Shown here piece by piece: positions 42,831-52,153 of a stretch of DNA of 64,000 nt (its first letter is position 1; the number at the start of each line of letters is the position of its first letter). This stretch comes from Rhizobium sp. 18055 (lineage in GTDB: Bacteria; Pseudomonadota; Alphaproteobacteria; Rhizobiales; Rhizobiaceae), in assembly GCF_902706285.1 (NCBI RefSeq), contig NZ_CACSKD010000003.1, forward strand, positions 310,001-374,000. Reading direction: 5' to 3'. Under the pieces are notes generated by a model. It did not search any database. It saw only the letters and a list, made by a program, of their open reading frames with translations, and was not told the DNA's origin. Position numbers and translations under genes: made by a program.

Positions 42831-44048
42831 GTGACGGACAGACTGGTGATTATCGGCGCGGGCCAGGCAGGCTTTGCAATGGCGGCCAAACTGCGAGCTC
42901 TCAAGGATTTGAGGCCCATCACGATACTGGGCGCAGAGGATGTGCTGCCCTATCAGCGCCCGCCACTCACCAAGAAATACCTGCTCGGCGATATGAGCTT
43001 CGACCGCCTGCTGTTTCGCCCGGAACACTGGTTCTCTGACAATGATGTCGAGATCCGCCTGTCCACCTGGGTCGAGCAGATCAAGCGCGACAGCAAACAG
43101 GTCATCCTGCAGGATGGCTCCACCATCGATTATGGCACGCTGGCGCTGACCACCGGCTCGACGCCGCGCGGTCTGCCTGCGGCCATCGGTGGCGATCTCC
43201 AGGGCGTTTATGTCGCCCGCGACAAGCGCGATGCCGACCTGCTTGCCGAAGAAATGCGCCCCGGCCGTCGCGTCCTTATTATAGGGGGCGGTTATATCGG
43301 CCTGGAAGCGGCAGCCGTTGCCCGCCATCTCGGCCTCGAAGTCACCGTCATCGAAATGGCCGATCGCATCCTGCAGCGCGTCGCCGCCAAGGAAACGGCC
43401 GACATCATGCGGGTGATTCACGAGAGCCACGATGTGAAGATTCGCGAAAAGACCGGCCTGAAGCACTTGATCGGTCGTGACGGCAAACTCGTCGGCGCTG
43501 AACTCTCCGATGGCTCCACCATCGATATCGATTTCGCCATTGTTGGCATCGGCGTCACCCCGAACGACCAGTTGGCCAAGGAATCAGGTCTCGACGTGGC
43601 AAACGGCATCGTCGTCGACGAATTCGCCAGAACCTCCGACCCGTCGATCTTCGCGGCCGGCGATTGCGCCGTCCAGCCATGGCAGGGCGGCCGCATCCGT
43701 CTCGAATCGGTGCAGAACGCCGTCGATCAGGCCGACGCCGCAGCGGCTGTCATCGCTGGTGGCAACACACCTTATCAGCCGAAGCCATGGTTCTGGTCGG
43801 ATCAATATGACGTCAAGCTGCAGATCGCCGGTTTCAACCTCGGCTACGATGAAACGCTGCTGCGCCCCGGCGCCCGCGAAGGCGCGCACTCGGTCTGGTA
43901 TTTCAAGAACGGGCAGTTCATCGCGGTCGATGCCATCAATGATGCCAAAGCCTATGTCACCGGCAAGAAGATGCTCGAATCGGGCATAAACCCCGACAAG
44001 GCGATCCTCGCCGACCCATCTGCCGATTTGAAGCAATTGCTGGCTTAG
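42831..44048 (+). CDS. FAD-dependent ferredoxin reductase-like protein
   Basis: 405 residues, putidaredoxin/rhodocoxin reductase type: passes electrons from NAD(P)H to a small 2Fe-2S ferredoxin. FAD site LVIIGAGQAGFAMAAKL (residues 5-21), NAD site RVLIIGGGYIGLEAAAVARH (about 144-163), and GVTPNDQLA with IFAAGDCA near the FAD-ribityl region. The start is GTG at 42831, preceded by GGGAG. No ferredoxin, P450 or dioxygenase gene is nearby, so the partner is unknown. It lies 81 bases downstream of the Gfo/Idh gene and could be in its operon. Confidence 0.9.
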   Translation: MTDRLVIIGAGQAGFAMAAKLRALKDLRPITILGAEDVLPYQRPPLTKKYLLGDMSFDRLLFRPEHWFSDNDVEIRLSTWVEQIKRDSKQVILQDGSTIDYGTLALTTGSTPRGLPAAIGGDLQGVYVARDKRDADLLAEEMRPGRRVLIIGGGYIGLEAAAVARHLGLEVTVIEMADRILQRVAAKETADIMRVIHESHDVKIREKTGLKHLIGRDGKLVGAELSDGSTIDIDFAIVGIGVTPNDQLAKESGLDVANGIVVDEFARTSDPSIFAAGDCAVQPWQGGRIRLESVQNAVDQADAAAAVIAGGNTPYQPKPWFWSDQYDVKLQIAGFNLGYDETLLRPGAREGAHSVWYFKNGQFIAVDAINDAKAYVTGKKMLESGINPDKAILADPSADLKQLLA

Positions 44049-44128
44049 AACCAAGCCGGCTTTTCTTGCGGGAGAAAGCGGAAAACCGCTTGCGTCCCCC
44101 AGCGAATGACTCTATCAGGCTCTCGACC

Positions 44129-44218
44129 GGAGAGGTGGCCGAGTGGTCGAAGGCGCTCCCCTGCTAAGGGAGTATACCCGGAAGGGTATCGTGGGTTCGA
44201 ATCCCATCTTCTCCGCCA
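44129..44218 (+). tRNA. tRNA-Ser (anticodon GCU)
   Basis: 90 bases including encoded CCA. The acceptor stem GGAGAGG pairs with CTTCTCC, followed by discriminator G. The D-arm is GCCGAGTGGTCGAAGGC, the anticodon loop CTGCTAA (GCT at 44163-44165), and there is a long variable arm TACCCGGAAGGGTA, as expected for a class II serine tRNA. The T-arm has GGTTCGAATCC. Confidence 0.98.
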
Positions 44219-44793
44219 TTTTCCCTTTTCATAAAATTTTCTTCACAGTCCTGTTGGCAGGCAATTGCATCATCGCCCCGATGACCGCGTTGGCTTTTTG
44301 TGCCATCGCGCGCTGCCTTCGATCTCACCAAACCAGAATCGAATTGAGAATCATCTCAGGTGACGGGCGGTGATTCCCTCATGTCATCTCTCTGTCACTG
44401 TCATACGCAGTATCTGAGGATCCTCTACAATGGCCCCGTATCCTCCCGAATCCGGCGGGAAAGCGGTTCCAATGTGGCACATAGGCAGGTGTCACAAACG
44501 CTGTCGGCACCACTAACCTCCCGCAAAACCAGCGTTTTCTTAACGAAGTATAAATAAACGGAATGGCCGCATGTCGTATTTGTGACCTTTCAGCAACAGC
44601 GCATGGGGAAGGCTGTTGCAAATACCCCAAACCGGCAAGTTGGTGATTGCGTGACAGGCCCGGTCTTGTATTTTCAATTTCGGAAGCGAGGGCGATTGAT
44701 CGTCCACTTCTTGAAACACGGGGATGGGGCAGGGAACGCTGCCTTAACGGCGAAAAACCCAAACCCGATCGAAACTTTGAATTGGAGGTCAAT
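44219..44793. other. Long porin leader and promoter region
   Basis: 575 bases without a gene. A TATAAA box is near 44549, which would give a leader of about 230 bases. The leader contains a perfect 8-bp hairpin GCAACAGC/GCTGTTGC (44593-44619) with loop GCATGGGGAAG. An in-frame extension of the porin into this region is not coding. Confidence 0.5.
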
Positions 44794-45834
44794 ATGAACA
44801 TCAAGAGCCTACTTCTCGGCTCCGCAGCTGCCCTGGCAGTTGTATCTGGCGCACAGGCTGCTGACGCGATTGTTGCAGCTGAACCAGAAGCAGTAGAATA
44901 CGTTCGCGTTTGCGACGCTTACGGCACTGGCTACTTCTACATCCCAGGCACGGAAACTTGCCTGAAGATCGAAGGTTACATCCGCTTCCAGGTTAACGGT
45001 GGCAAGGATCAGGCTGGTACGTCTGATTGGGACTCCTTCACACGTGGTAACGTACAGTTCACGTCCAAGAGCGACACCGAATACGGCCCGCTCACAGGCG
45101 TAATCGTTCTGCAGACGGACGCTGATAACGCTTCGAGCCAGTCTTCGTACCTCGACTCCGCCTACATCGACATCGCCGGCATTCGTGCTGGTCTGTTCTA
45201 CAGCTGGTGGGACGATGGCCTTTCTGGCGAAACCGACTCGCTCGCTTCGAACTCCACGCTGCACAACTCGCTGCGTTACCAGTACGAAAGCGGCGACTTC
45301 TACGCTGGTCTGTCTGTTGACGAACTGGAAGATGCAATCCACACCGGCCTCGGCGAATCGTCGAATGACGTTGGTATCGCTGCCGGCATCGGCGGCAAGG
45401 CCGGCGCATTCAGCTACCAGCTGATCGGTGGCTACGACACAGACACGTCTGAAGGCGCTGTCCGCGGTATGGGCACCGTTGCAATCGGTCCTGGCACCCT
45501 CGGCCTCGCAGCTGCTTGGGCATCTGGCCCGAACGCTTACTTCGAAGAGTCTGAATGGACTGTTGCTGCTGAATACGCAATCCAGGCAACTGACAAGTTC
45601 AAGATCACGCCTGCTGTACAGTACTTCGACAACGTGAAGAACGGTAGCCAGGTTGATGGCACTTCGACCGTCACGGACTTCAGCGACGTTGATGTTTGGA
45701 AGGTTGGCGTAACGCTCGACTACCAGATCGTAGAAAACTTCTATGCCAAGGCTTCGCTGAACTGGCAGGACAAGACCTACAACAACGACGACGACTCGTT
45801 CTCGGGCTACTTCCGCCTGCAGCGCGCATTCTAA
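44794..45834 (+). CDS. Major outer-membrane porin (RopA-like)
   Basis: 346 residues, trimeric general diffusion porin of the rhizobial type. Signal peptide MNIKSLLLGSAAALAVVSGA with cleavage after AQA at 22; the mature start ADAIVAAEPEAVEYVRVC and GTGYFYIPGTETCLKIEGYI is the classic alphaproteobacterial porin N-terminus, with a disulfide Cys pair. It ends in Phe (LQRAF), as beta-barrel proteins do. GGAGG before the ATG. The codon use (GCT, GGT, CGT, GTT rich) differs sharply from neighbours and fits very high expression. A perfect terminator follows. Confidence 0.95.
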   Translation: MNIKSLLLGSAAALAVVSGAQAADAIVAAEPEAVEYVRVCDAYGTGYFYIPGTETCLKIEGYIRFQVNGGKDQAGTSDWDSFTRGNVQFTSKSDTEYGPLTGVIVLQTDADNASSQSSYLDSAYIDIAGIRAGLFYSWWDDGLSGETDSLASNSTLHNSLRYQYESGDFYAGLSVDELEDAIHTGLGESSNDVGIAAGIGGKAGAFSYQLIGGYDTDTSEGAVRGMGTVAIGPGTLGLAAAWASGPNAYFEESEWTVAAEYAIQATDKFKITPAVQYFDNVKNGSQVDGTSTVTDFSDVDVWKVGVTLDYQIVENFYAKASLNWQDKTYNNDDDSFSGYFRLQRAF

Positions 45835-45861
45835 TCTGATCTGACCTCGGTCAATCAGGAA

Positions 45862-45887
45862 AGCCCGGCTCTAGAGCCGGGCTTTTT
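45862..45887 (+). terminator. Porin terminator
   Basis: A perfect 22-base palindrome built on AGCCCGGCTC, followed by five T. 27 bases after the porin stop. Confidence 0.92.
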
Positions 45888-45993
45888 GCGTTGGAAAGGC
45901 CAATTCATTGCCTTGGCACCAGTGATGCCTGATCTTGCTGCGATCTCCCGTAACTGCAATTGGCTGCCGCCACGGCTGCGCGTTGTTCAGATT

Positions 45994-46890
45994 TCAGATC
46001 GTCTCCAGGAAGGCTTTGATTTGCCGGATCAGCGGCTCCGAGTGGAGCAGTGGCGGATGGCCCTGACCGGGCGCCCTGGCCACCGAAAGATCAGCATGGC
46101 TCGCCGCCATTTCCAGTAGTGTCGCTTCGGAAAGCAGCGCCGAATTCTCGCCCCTGACCACCATCAGCGGCAAACCGTCAAAGCCCTGATACTGGGTCCA
46201 GAGATCCGGCAATGGCTTGCCGAAATCGATCGTCTTCAGTTGAGCGGCAATCGCAGGATCGACGTCGGACGCGATGCGCCCGTTCGTCTCGCGATAGATT
46301 GCCGTCGCCATCTCGGCCCAGTCGTCGTCAGTCAGGGCAGGGAAGTGGACGCCGTGGCGCATCTTCAGCGTTTCGGCAGCTTGGTCCCAGCTTAGCGGTG
46401 CCGTTGCCGCGTTAAGGTCATCGCGGATCTGCATCAATCCATAGGCTTCGATGACCGGGCCCACATCGTTCAGGACTGCCGCCGCCAGCAGTTCCGGCTT
46501 CATCACTGCAAGAAAATGAAGAATGAGACCCCCTCGCGAGGTTCCGATGAAAACGGCCCTGTCGATGCCAAGATAGGCGCAGGCGCGCATGACATCCCCC
46601 GCTTCGACCACGAGATTGTAGTTCGCCTTGTTCCCATCCCAGTCGGAGAGACCACGTCCGCGATAGTCGAGCGCAATAACGCGCCTTGGCTTGAGCGCTT
46701 CCTGAGACAGAATCAGGGCCAGCCGATGAAAGTCACGCGCATTTCGGGTCAGCCCCGGCAGGCAGATGACCGGCAACCGCGCTGCAGTCGCAGATCGCCC
46801 CGGATCGTAATCGCGAAGGTGAAGCGTCAGACCGTCATCGGAACTGTAGGTCCTGTCGAGAAATGCTTGCTTGCCCGTATCGTCGCCCAT
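45994..46890 (-). CDS. Alpha/beta hydrolase
   Basis: 298 residues, alpha/beta-hydrolase fold. Nucleophile elbow GTSRGG with Ser118. Oxyanion region PGLTRNARDF (residues 45-54). RVIALDYRGRGLSDWD is the typical strand-turn. The catalytic His is probably in PGQGHPPLL near the end and the acid in the loop after VVRGENSALLS. No signal peptide. Substrate unknown. It stands between the porin and the transglycosylase gene without close operon partners. Confidence 0.85.
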   Translation of the reverse strand: MGDDTGKQAFLDRTYSSDDGLTLHLRDYDPGRSATAARLPVICLPGLTRNARDFHRLALILSQEALKPRRVIALDYRGRGLSDWDGNKANYNLVVEAGDVMRACAYLGIDRAVFIGTSRGGLILHFLAVMKPELLAAAVLNDVGPVIEAYGLMQIRDDLNAATAPLSWDQAAETLKMRHGVHFPALTDDDWAEMATAIYRETNGRIASDVDPAIAAQLKTIDFGKPLPDLWTQYQGFDGLPLMVVRGENSALLSEATLLEMAASHADLSVARAPGQGHPPLLHSEPLIRQIKAFLETI

Positions 46891-46950
46891 GCTCTCTCCT
46901 CGACGCGTTTACGGGAGAGTAGCGGCCATCAGGCCGTCGGGCAACGCAGC

Positions 46951-49026
46951 TCAAGAGGACGAACGTCCGCCGATCAGGTCCCGCTCGATGTCTGCGGGCT
47001 GGCCGAGGCGCGCCTTGTAGACCTCGTAATTTTCCATCACCCGCTGCACGTAGTTGCGTGTTTCCGGGAAGGGAATGCGTTCGATCCAGTCGACGACGGC
47101 GTCGATCGATTTGCCGCGCGGATCGCCGTAGCGGTCGATCCATTCCGGCACGCGTTTGGGGCCGGCATTATAGGCGATGAAGGTCATGATGTAGGAACCG
47201 CCGAAGGCGTCGATCTGTTCGCCGAGATAATGCGCGCCGAGCGTCGCATTGTAACCGGCGTCGGCCGTCAGCCTGTCTTTGGAATAGGTGATGTTGTGCC
47301 GCTTGGCGACGGCCTTGGCCGTTCCGGGCAGGATCTGCAGCAAACCGCGGGCGTCGGCAACCGAGACGGCGGTCGGATTGAAGGCGCTCTCCTGGCGCGC
47401 GATCGCATAGGCAAGCGCCTTGCCCGAGCCTGCAATATTGGCATTGCCGGGGATAACCCCGATTGGAAAGGCAAGGGCTGCAACATCCACGCCGCGGGCA
47501 TAGGCGCTCTTGCCAATCTGCAGCGACAGATGATGATTGCCGGAGCGCTCGGCCTGGGCGCTCAAGATCGCGAGTTCGCCGGGGCTCTGCATCTGATCGC
47601 CGAGTGCGAGGTAGAGTGCGTTGGCGCGCCAGCCGTGACCGGCAGCCTCAAGACGGGCGATGGCTTGCACCGCCTCACGGGTCTGGTAGCGCTGGCGATC
47701 GGCTTGGCTTGGCTGGGGATAACTGACGTTGATCGCCTTGCGGCCGAGCTTTTCGCCGGCAAGCTGGCCGTAGAACGTGGTCGGGTACGCTGCGGCCTTG
47801 GCATAGTATTCCGCGGCCTTGCCGGCGCCACCGGCCTCGGCCGAACGGCCCATCCAGTACCAGGCGCGCGATACCGAGATCGGACCATTGGAGAAATCGA
47901 GGATCTTGCGGAAATGGTTCTGCGCCGTCGTTGCGTCCTGCAGCCCGCGCAGCGCGTACCAGCCGGCATGGAACTCGGCCTCGACGATATCGGTCGGCGT
48001 TGTCGCAGCATATTTCGAGACGATGCCATAAGCCGTCTTGAACTGGCCGTCATCGACCAGTCCGCGGCTGACGATCCGCTGCTCGTTCCACCACTCGCCG
48101 GCATTGACCAGTTCATCTCGGTCGCGCGGCATCTGCTGCAACAGCTTTGCTGCCTCAGCATATTTCTCCTGCTTGCGCAGATATTCGATGCGCGCAAAGA
48201 GATAGCCGGGGTCCCCGATCCATTTGCCATCGACGCCGGCAAGAAGCGCGCCGGCATTCGATGCCTTGCTGGCAACCGCTTCCCAGGCTTTATAGAGCGA
48301 TTGCGCCTGGCCCAGGTCGCCGAACCGCTTGGCCTGCGCCGATCGGTTGCGGTACATCAGATATTCCATCCGTGCCTTGTGATCGGCAACGGTCAGCAAG
48401 TCGGCGAATTCGGCGAGGATCTTGTCTTCCGTCGCCTTGTCCAGCGTCTCGCCGCGCCAGGCCTTGCGGATATACTTGGCTGCCTGCGCCTGCTTGCCGG
48501 TGGCGACCAGTGCGCGTGACAGGATCATGGCGCCCGATGTCGTCTCTGGAGCCGTCTCGCCAAATGCCGCAAGAACGGCGGCCGGCGAGGGGTTTTCATC
48601 ATATAGCGCGCGCTCCGAATAGATGCGCAGCTTGGCCAGCCCCGGCCAGCCTTTCAGCTCCTGAGCGGCGGCGGCAATTTCAACCGAGGGCACACCCTTC
48701 TGGCCCGAAACCGCAATCGCCCATGTGAGGATATGCCGGTCGAGGGTTCCCCGGCTCATGCCGTCGCGAATCGATACAGCCTGCATCGGCTCCTTGGCGG
48801 ATAGCGCGTCGAGGCCGGCCTTGAGGTCGCTGTTGACAGGCGCAACCGTCTGGCTTCGAGGAATGGCGCCGGTGATCATGGATTCCGGCATGGATGTTTG
48901 CGGCAAAAAACCGATCGGCTTTGCATCAGGAACGGGAACGTCCTCGCCCGGAAGCGGCGCGGCCACGCTGCTCCATGCGGCGACCGTCAAGCCGAGGGCA
49001 GACAGGATCAGGACGGCTCTCTTCAT
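46951..49026 (-). CDS. slt: Soluble lytic murein transglycosylase
   Basis: 691 residues. Cleaves the glycan strand of peptidoglycan with formation of a 1,6-anhydro bond. Signal peptide MKRAVLILSALGLTVAAWSS. The large helical U-shaped domain (to about 520) is followed by the SLT domain with catalytic Glu at about residue 546 in AIARQESAFNP, then ADARGLLQILPGTAKAVAKR and FIAYNAGPKRVPEWI. The start with a proper signal peptide at 49026 is preferred to an in-frame ATG 48 bases upstream. The divergent neighbour is dapA, 215 bases away. Confidence 0.92.
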   Translation of the reverse strand: MKRAVLILSALGLTVAAWSSVAAPLPGEDVPVPDAKPIGFLPQTSMPESMITGAIPRSQTVAPVNSDLKAGLDALSAKEPMQAVSIRDGMSRGTLDRHILTWAIAVSGQKGVPSVEIAAAAQELKGWPGLAKLRIYSERALYDENPSPAAVLAAFGETAPETTSGAMILSRALVATGKQAQAAKYIRKAWRGETLDKATEDKILAEFADLLTVADHKARMEYLMYRNRSAQAKRFGDLGQAQSLYKAWEAVASKASNAGALLAGVDGKWIGDPGYLFARIEYLRKQEKYAEAAKLLQQMPRDRDELVNAGEWWNEQRIVSRGLVDDGQFKTAYGIVSKYAATTPTDIVEAEFHAGWYALRGLQDATTAQNHFRKILDFSNGPISVSRAWYWMGRSAEAGGAGKAAEYYAKAAAYPTTFYGQLAGEKLGRKAINVSYPQPSQADRQRYQTREAVQAIARLEAAGHGWRANALYLALGDQMQSPGELAILSAQAERSGNHHLSLQIGKSAYARGVDVAALAFPIGVIPGNANIAGSGKALAYAIARQESAFNPTAVSVADARGLLQILPGTAKAVAKRHNITYSKDRLTADAGYNATLGAHYLGEQIDAFGGSYIMTFIAYNAGPKRVPEWIDRYGDPRGKSIDAVVDWIERIPFPETRNYVQRVMENYEVYKARLGQPADIERDLIGGRSSS

Positions 49027-49241
49027 CAGGGGTACTCGCAATGGAAACACGTCTGTCCATTTGCTGGGACGCATATTAACGAAACCTTACCGAAGCCCTT
49101 CAATTTCATTCACATTTGCTATCGGAATTTGTTGCAACGGAGCTCTGTACGCTTGTCGGAGCGTTTTCGCCGCACTATGGTGCGCTCCTCATATTCAAGG
49201 AATGCGGCCGAAGCATGGATTGCGGTCGTAAGGAGTTCTGC

Positions 49242-50126
49242 ATGTTCCAGGGATCCATTCCCGCACTCGTCACCCCCTTCACGGATGCCGGCCTCGTTGA
49301 TGAAGCGGCTTTCGTCGCGCATGTCGATTGGCAGATCAAGGAAGGCAGCAGCGGCCTCGTTCCCGTCGGGACGACAGGCGAATCGCCAACGCTGTCGCAT
49401 GCCGAACACAAGCGTGTCGTGGAGCTCTGTATCGAGGCAGCAGCCAAGCGCGTTCCCGTCATGGCGGGCGCCGGCTCCAACAATACCCGCGAAGCAGTCG
49501 AGCTTGCCCAGCATGCCGAAAAAGCTGGGGCCGATGCGGTTCTGGTCGTCACGCCCTATTACAACAAGCCGACGCAGAAGGGCCTTTTCGCCCATTTCGC
49601 CGCTGTTGCCGAAGCGATCAAGCTGCCGATCTATATCTACAACATTCCGGGCCGTTCGGTCATCGACATGACGCCCGAGACGATGGGTGCGCTCGCCAAG
49701 ACCTATTCGAACATCGTCGGCGTCAAGGATGCCACCGGCAAGATCGAGCGCGTGTCCGAGCAGCGCATCACCTGCGGCAAGGATTTCCGCCAGTTGTCGG
49801 GCGAAGATGCAACGGCGCTCGGCTTCAACGCGCATGGCGGCGTCGGCTGCATTTCGGTCACCGCCAATGTCGCGCCGCGTCTCTGTGCCGAATTCCAGGC
49901 GGCGACGCTGGCCGGCGACTATGCCAAGGCACTGGAATATCAGGATCGCCTGATGCCGCTGCACAAGGCGATCTTCCTGGAGCCGGGTCTCTGCGGCGCC
50001 AAGTATGGCCTGTCTAAGATCCGTGGCATGAACCGCACGGTTCGCTCGCCATTGGTCTCCACATTGGAGCCGGGCACCGAAGCAGCACTCGATGCAGCCC
50101 TACGCCACGCTGGCCTGCTGAACTGA
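49242..50126 (+). CDS. dapA: 4-hydroxy-tetrahydrodipicolinate synthase
   Basis: Condenses pyruvate and aspartate semialdehyde in lysine and diaminopimelate synthesis. 294 residues, TIM barrel. Schiff-base Lys162 in VGVKDATG, Tyr133 in [11 protein letters not shown], and pyruvate-site [11 protein letters not shown] at 41-51, positions almost identical to E. coli DapA. AAGGAG eight bases before the ATG. smpB follows after 99 bases, with a hairpin between them. Confidence 0.95.
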   Translation: MFQGSIPALVTPFTDAGLVDEAAFVAHVDWQIKEGSSGLVPVGTTGESPTLSHAEHKRVVELCIEAAAKRVPVMAGAGSNNTREAVELAQHAEKAGADAVLVVTPYYNKPTQKGLFAHFAAVAEAIKLPIYIYNIPGRSVIDMTPETMGALAKTYSNIVGVKDATGKIERVSEQRITCGKDFRQLSGEDATALGFNAHGGVGCISVTANVAPRLCAEFQAATLAGDYAKALEYQDRLMPLHKAIFLEPGLCGAKYGLSKIRGMNRTVRSPLVSTLEPGTEAALDAALRHAGLLN

Positions 50127-50132
50127 TCCAAC

Positions 50133-50164
50133 GGGCACGGCCTTCACAACGAGTGGCCGTGCCC
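50133..50164 (+). terminator. Hairpin after dapA
   Basis: Perfect 10-bp stem GGGCACGGCC/GGCCGTGCCC with a 12-base loop, six bases past the dapA stop. No T-run follows, so it may only attenuate readthrough into smpB. Confidence 0.55.
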
Positions 50165-50225
50165 CTACATAAAGCGCAGGAAGTGCGGGCGCGGATATCG
50201 CGCCCCCGAGAAATTGGAATTTGTC

Positions 50226-50705
50226 ATGGCCCCCAAAGGCAGCGATCGCGTCGTCAAGAAGATCGTCGCGGAAAACCGCAAGGCGCGCTACAACTACGAG
50301 ATCATCGATACCTACGAGGCCGGCATCATGCTGATGGGCACCGAGGTCAAGTCGTTGCGCGAGGGGAAGGCCAACATTGCCGAATCCTACGCGTCCGATG
50401 AGAACGGTGAGATCTGGCTGATCAATTCCTATCTGCCGGAATATTTGCAGGCGAACCGCTTCAACCACGAACCGCGCCGCCGCCGCAAACTGCTGCTGTC
50501 CAGCCGCGAGATCAACCGGCTTCGCGTCGGGATCAACCGCGAAGGCATGACGCTCATTCCGCTCAAGATCTATTTCAACGATCGCGGCCGCGCAAAGATG
50601 GAACTTGCGCTCGCCAAGGGCAAAAAGCTCCATGACAAACGCCAGTCGGAAAAAGAACGCGATTGGAACCGGCAGAAGAGCAGACTGCTCAAGGACAATG
50701 GCTGA
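50226..50705 (+). CDS. smpB: SsrA-binding protein
   Basis: 159 residues. Delivers tmRNA to stalled ribosomes. OB-fold with the signature [39 protein letters not shown], and the C-terminal basic tail [20 protein letters not shown] that mimics mRNA in the decoding centre. The ATG at 50226 is chosen over an in-frame one 12 bases upstream. No tmRNA gene is seen in this window. Confidence 0.97.
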   Translation: MAPKGSDRVVKKIVAENRKARYNYEIIDTYEAGIMLMGTEVKSLREGKANIAESYASDENGEIWLINSYLPEYLQANRFNHEPRRRRKLLLSSREINRLRVGINREGMTLIPLKIYFNDRGRAKMELALAKGKKLHDKRQSEKERDWNRQKSRLLKDNG

Positions 50706-50731
50706 GTTCAGCGTTCAGGGCTGAGTGAATA

Positions 50732-50759
50732 CCAGACCGCTGCAAAAGCTGCGGTCTGG
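50732..50759. terminator. Hairpin between convergent smpB and NYN genes
   Basis: 9-bp perfect stem CCAGACCGC/GCGGTCTGG extended by an inner GC-AAAA-GC. Located 26 bases past smpB and 31 bases beyond the NYN gene's stop. T-runs are weak. Confidence 0.6.
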
Positions 50760-50790
50760 CGAATAACCCGTCATCCGCTGGTTTCCCAGC

Positions 50791-51372
50791 TCAGGATTCA
50801 AACTCGGTCGCAGCAGGCGTCTCGGCCGGGCGGGCAGGGCGCTCCGACGGGTCTCTGCCGATTTCGCTTTTCAACGACAGAAGATCGATGAAGTGGTCTG
50901 CCTGGCGACGCAGGTCGTCGGCGATCATCGGTGGTTGTGTTGCCATCGTCGAAATCACCGAAACCTTCCGGCCTCTGCGCTGCAGCGCCTCGACCAGCGT
51001 CGTGAAATCGCCATCGCCGGAGAAGATCACCAGATGATCGACGGTTTCCGATTGCTCCATGGCATCGATCGCAAGTTCGATATCCATGTTGCCCTTGATC
51101 TTGCGGCGGCCCATGGAGTCGGTGAACTCCTTGGCGGGCTTGGTCACCACCTTGTAGCCGTTGTAATCGAGCCAATCGATCAGCGGGCGGATCGACGAAT
51201 ATTCCTGATCTTCGATCAAAGCCGTATAATAATAGGCGCGCAGGAGGTAGCCGCGCTTTTGAAAGGCTTTCAAAAGCTTGCGGTAATCAATGTCAAAGCC
51301 GAGACTCTTGGACGCCGCATAGAGATTGGCGCCGTCAATGAAAAGAGCAATTTTTTCTCGCGGGTCGAACAT
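50791..51372 (-). CDS. NYN-domain (LabA/DUF88) predicted nuclease
   Basis: 193 residues with a PIN-like NYN fold, a predicted metal-dependent RNase. Conserved acids are visible in LFIDGANLYAASKSLG, NMDIELAIDAM and LVIFSGDGDFTTLVEAL. The C-terminal tail is Pro/Ala-rich. The start at 51372 (MFDPREKIAL) removes a poorly coded extension. It lies convergent to smpB and divergent from rpoZ, so it sits among ribosome-rescue and stringent-response genes; a role in RNA turnover is plausible but not shown. Confidence 0.88.
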   Translation of the reverse strand: MFDPREKIALFIDGANLYAASKSLGFDIDYRKLLKAFQKRGYLLRAYYYTALIEDQEYSSIRPLIDWLDYNGYKVVTKPAKEFTDSMGRRKIKGNMDIELAIDAMEQSETVDHLVIFSGDGDFTTLVEALQRRGRKVSVISTMATQPPMIADDLRRQADHFIDLLSLKSEIGRDPSERPARPAETPAATEFES

Positions 51373-51654
51373 CGCGGACCAATCCACTTTGAGTAAACTA
51401 AAATGATGTCGCCCGATAATCCATAAAAACAATGGCTTATCGGATAAATGCAGAACAATTCTTACTTTATGAACTATTCATATAAGTCAGATTTAGGGCA
51501 GGATTCGGGATATTCCAAGCAACTTTTAGTGGAAACCTCTAAAATTAGGGACTTCCCACAGGCCCGGCACAGGGGCTTCACTAAAAACTTGAATTTGCCT
51601 GCTTTTAATTGTATCGCGGTGCTAATCCCGAGATCACGTCGTAAAGGACAGGCA

Positions 51655-52053
51655 ATGGCCCGTGTCACAGTAGAAGATTGCATTGACAAAGTTGAGAACC
51701 GCTTCGAGCTGGTTCTGCTTGCCAGCCACCGCGCGCGGCTGATTTCCCAGGGCGCTGCGATCACCATCGATCGCGACAACGACAAGAACCCGGTCGTGGC
51801 TCTTCGCGAGATTGCCGACGAGATGCTGTCTCCCGACGATCTGAAGGAAGACCTCATCCATTCGCTGCAGAAGCATGTCGAAATTGACGAGCCCGAGCCC
51901 GATCCTGCAAGCCTCATCGCAACCGGCACGACTGCCGATGGCGAAGAGCAGGACGACGCGCCTGAGACGGTCACGTTCGACCAGATGTCGGAAGAAGAGC
52001 TTCTGGCCGGTATCGAAGGGCTTGTGCCGCCTGAAAAGAGCGACGATTACTAA
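51655..52053 (+). CDS. rpoZ: RNA polymerase omega subunit
   Basis: 132 residues. Assembles and stabilises RNA polymerase and contributes to ppGpp binding in proteobacteria. The conserved core [20 protein letters not shown] then [20 protein letters not shown] is at the N-terminus; the acidic C-terminal tail is typical of alphaproteobacteria. rsh follows after 100 bases, a common pairing that links the ppGpp synthase and its target. Confidence 0.96.
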   Translation: MARVTVEDCIDKVENRFELVLLASHRARLISQGAAITIDRDNDKNPVVALREIADEMLSPDDLKEDLIHSLQKHVEIDEPEPDPASLIATGTTADGEEQDDAPETVTFDQMSEEELLAGIEGLVPPEKSDDY

Positions 52054-52153
52054 TCGTCAATCTTGCGCCATTATTGCTTCGGCATATGATTGATTATCAC
52101 GTGCGCCAATCAGTGATTGGCGCGCTTTTCTTTTGTAATGGAGTGGTTTCGGG

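Noticed and set aside
46516..48519. 667-codon open frame on the plus strand
   Set aside because: Antisense to slt and the hydrolase gene.
51448..51654. N-terminal extension of rpoZ
   Set aside because: AT-rich, no homology to omega; the ATG at 51655 starts the conserved MARVTVEDC.
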